From Tetrahymena thermophila SB210 (Eukaryota > Ciliophora > Oligohymenophorea > Hymenostomatida > Tetrahymenidae), in assembly GCF_000189635.1 (NCBI RefSeq), contig NW_002476336.1, forward strand, positions 186,001-250,000: a stretch of 64,000 nt of DNA, written 5' to 3'. A model generated the notes under the pieces. That model was not told the origin of the DNA. It did no database searches and worked only from the letters and a program-made list of their open reading frames with translations. A program made the translations under genes and the position numbers. Shown here piece by piece: positions 61,586 through 64,000 of the stretch. Each line of letters begins with the position of its first letter. The stretch's first letter is position 1.

Positions 61586-63677
61586 ACTGTACTGTACTGA
61601 AGTGAAGTTAATTAGACATTAAATTGATGTATCCTGAAAATATATAAAATAAATAATAAATAATTTCAAAAAGGGATAAATTAATTTGAAGGACAAATTT
61701 TCACTGGTTTTTCTGATATCTATAATTAATTAACCAAATCTCCCCAATCTAAAACTAATATTTATAATAAAATAATCTCTTTTCATCTTTTCTTTTAAAT
61801 TAAAATTAATGTTTATAGATATAGTAATAAATCAAAAATTAATTCCTATTTATATAATTAACTGTGTTGTGTGTGTTATACTTTCAGATTATTAAATTTT
61901 AATATTTATATTACAATAAAGTTTTTCTTTTTTCAACATTTATATTTGATTTTGTTCTCAATTATTTTGAAAAATAGTACTTCTTACACGACTAATTTTC
62001 TGAAGAGAATTCAAAAATGAATGAATAACCTTTTAAAATAAATTTGAATTCTATGTAGGAAATGCAATTTTTACTATTAGAAAAAAAGTAAGTTAATGAT
62101 GATATAAGAAAAATATGAAATTAAATCAAAAGAAGAATTTAAATTCTTGTAAAAAATCTTTTATGTAGAAAATCTCAAATTGATTAAAAGCTTAATGGTT
62201 TAATGTAAATATATATTCATATTTCTAAAAATTTACACCTTTTTGAATGTAATTACTCAGAATGATTTATATACTTTATTTATTAATTAATTAATTAATA
62301 AAAAGAAAATATTAAGTTCTCTAAATACCATCCAATTATATGATTACAAAATATGTTAATATTTTAAAGCAAAAAATTAGTATTCGTTTGAAACCATAAA
62401 TGAATAATTTTAAACCACTCAATAATACTTGGAACTACCTATATATATCAAAGTGTAAATCATTCATTAACTCTATCATTAAATGTTTAATAAAATTCAT
62501 TAAAATAATATTTAAATTTTTTCTAGATATAAACAATAAATTTTATATTTTAAAAAAACAATTAGGTAAATATATTATTTAGTTATTTAGTTAAAGGTAA
62601 AATCTAAAAAAATAGTAATCAAAATAAGATTAAAAGAATTTTTTAAACTAAATAAAAAATATATTTAATTTTAAAAACTTAAATTAAACAAGCATAAATA
62701 TAAATAGAAATTGTGGTGATTAGTTTTTATACACATATACTAAAATGAAAAATTATAAAAATTTTGTATTAATTTAAGACTTTTAAAAAAATTTAAAACT
62801 AAAATAAGATAAAAATGATCTATTTTATTTGTATTGTACTAAAATGCAAAATCCTAGACTAATTTAAAAAATAATCAAACAAAAATCTAATAATAAATTA
62901 TTAATTATTTTTTTTGGTACTAAAATACAATTTAAATACATTTTTATTTTAAGTATTTACCCAAAAATTAAATTTAAATGCTTTTTATAAATAAATGTTA
63001 TTTTATGTATTTTTAATTTATATATATATTTAAGATCTATTAAAAAATTATAACAATTATGCTTCTTTGACTAAATTGGCCTGATAATAGATAATTAATA
63101 AAATATCATTTTATAAAAGATTTAAAAACTGAAAATAAAATTATATTTAAGAAAAAATTAAAATTATTAATTTTTTGCTTCCAATAATTTTAGAAATTGA
63201 AAATATTTAAATAAATATTAACAGTAATAAAAGTGAAATAATTTAAGGTATCTAGATATATATTGAGATAAATTAATTAATTAATTTTTTATTATTATAA
63301 TAATAATTAGCTAAAATTAAAAAAAATTAACTATTGATAAGATTATTATGATACTTTAAATTTATTTAAAAACTATAAAAAAAAAATATTCTTTTTTCAA
63401 CATTTAATTTAGGAAACTAATATGTAGAACTATTTTTACTTCAAAATCCAAATAGAATTTTTTGATAGATTTTACAACTGCTGTGAAACATTTAGGAAAC
63501 TATAATCAAAACATTTTTTTCAGTAATTTAAAATTAAAATATTTTTACTTTGATTTTTATATTTTAAAAATTTTATAAAAAATAAAGATAAATCAATTTA
63601 AAGAAATTTAGTAAAATAAATTAAAATAAGTTTTTAAAAATTGTTACCATATAATAAATAAATAAATCAATCAATCA
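61586..63677. other. Intergenic, 2.1 kb, extremely AT-rich
   Basis: No convincing gene. Long frames without TGA exist (for example from 62400) but have monotonous AT-driven composition. ACTAAAAT-centred motifs recur near 62740, 62838 and 62922. ATTAATTA runs occur near 62281-62298 and 63270-63285. Confidence 0.5.
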
Positions 63678-63962
63678 ATGAAAGTAATATATTTATTTAT
63701 TTATAATCAAGGTAATTTGATTTGCTTATTTATTTTATCATCTTTAACAATAGGATGGATAGCCAGAAATTATAAAATACATAAGCTAAGTGAATTAAAA
63801 AAAGGAAAATCAAATAATATTTGTTTACAGAAAACTTTAATTAAAATAACAAAAGTCTAAAAGATTGTTAAAGCTCTTTTAAAAGATGAGAAAAATATAG
63901 TCAAGAACTAATTCACCTTACAAAACGCATTACTTAAAGAATATTTAACAGACTCCTACTGA
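63678..63962 (+). CDS. Small membrane-anchored hypothetical protein, 94 aa
   Basis: ATG 63678 to TGA 63960-63962. One N-terminal hydrophobic segment (NLICLFILSSLTIGWIA) is followed by a basic, helical tail (KIHKLSELKKGKSNNICLQK). Composition is more balanced than the surrounding DNA, which supports coding. No family was recognised. The gene could continue past the window through an intron, since the edge is only 38 bases away. Confidence 0.45.
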
Positions 63963-64000
63963 CTTTAATAATCAAAATGAATAAAATGAAGGATTGAATT

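Noticed and set aside
62400..63190. Long plus-strand frame free of TGA
   Set aside because: Composition is Lys/Asn/Ile/Phe only, with no domain. With one stop codon in AT-rich DNA such frames arise by chance.
1..64000. CRISPR arrays, insertion sequences, phage or bacterial operons
   Set aside because: No spaced direct repeats of CRISPR type, no transposase motifs, and all genes have eukaryotic introns and the ciliate code.

Overview
The window looks like macronuclear DNA of a ciliate of the Tetrahymena type. It is very AT-rich. Every recognisable protein (eS7, SGT1, GRP170, a Rab, a CaMKK-like kinase, a hybrid histidine kinase) reads through only if TAA and TAG are glutamine and TGA is the sole stop. 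Introns are short, AT-rich and begin GTAA/GTAT; most end TTAG/ATAG/CAG. Genes are separated by 0.3-2.3 kb of extremely AT-rich DNA. I see no tRNA, rRNA, CRISPR array or intact transposon.

Layout. 1-2921: 3' part of a coiled-coil gene. 3578-4984: basic Ser/Lys-rich protein. 5900-6790 (-): NMN adenylyltransferase-like enzyme. 7225-12036 (-): large secreted protein built of repeated DOMON domains and Cys-rich modules. Divergent from it, 12492-12701 encodes a tiny secreted six-cysteine peptide. 13365-20128: transmembrane hybrid histidine kinase of about 2,120 residues, with a very long Gln/Asn-rich linker before its receiver domain. 21618-24994: GRP170/HYOU1, an ER Hsp110-type chaperone. 25288-27618 (-): two unknown genes. 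28025-29755: Gln-rich coiled-coil protein. 30554-31617: UBTD-type ubiquitin-like protein with a myristoylation-like N-terminus. 32537-34638: C2-domain membrane protein. 35153-36631: multi-spanning membrane protein. 37338-38629 (-): poly-Gln/Asn protein. 38877-40210 (-): Unkempt-like CCCH zinc-finger protein. 41364-45180 (-): secreted protein with laminin-G-like domains, a Thr/Pro mucin-like stretch and a C-terminal beta/gamma-crystallin domain, a candidate mucocyst cargo protein. 47455-49023: SGT1. 49732-50659: Rab GTPase. 52239-54195: ribosomal protein eS7 with a 1.27-kb intron. 55273-55884 (-): small unknown gene surrounded and interrupted by three copies of one repeat. 56231-58212: CaMKK-like kinase. 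59720-61585: basic protein rich in SP/TP sites. 63678-63962: small membrane-anchored protein.

This is not an operon-like region. Loose themes are secretion and the cell surface (DOMON protein, six-Cys peptide, crystallin/LamG protein, GRP170, Rab) and signalling (histidine kinase, CaMKK-like kinase, C2 protein). Exon joins were worked out by eye from frame and GT-AG borders. Models whose exon lengths sum to whole codons and match a known family (eS7, SGT1, GRP170, UBTD, Rab, CaMKK, C2 protein) are the most secure. The two large secreted proteins have only approximate exon borders.
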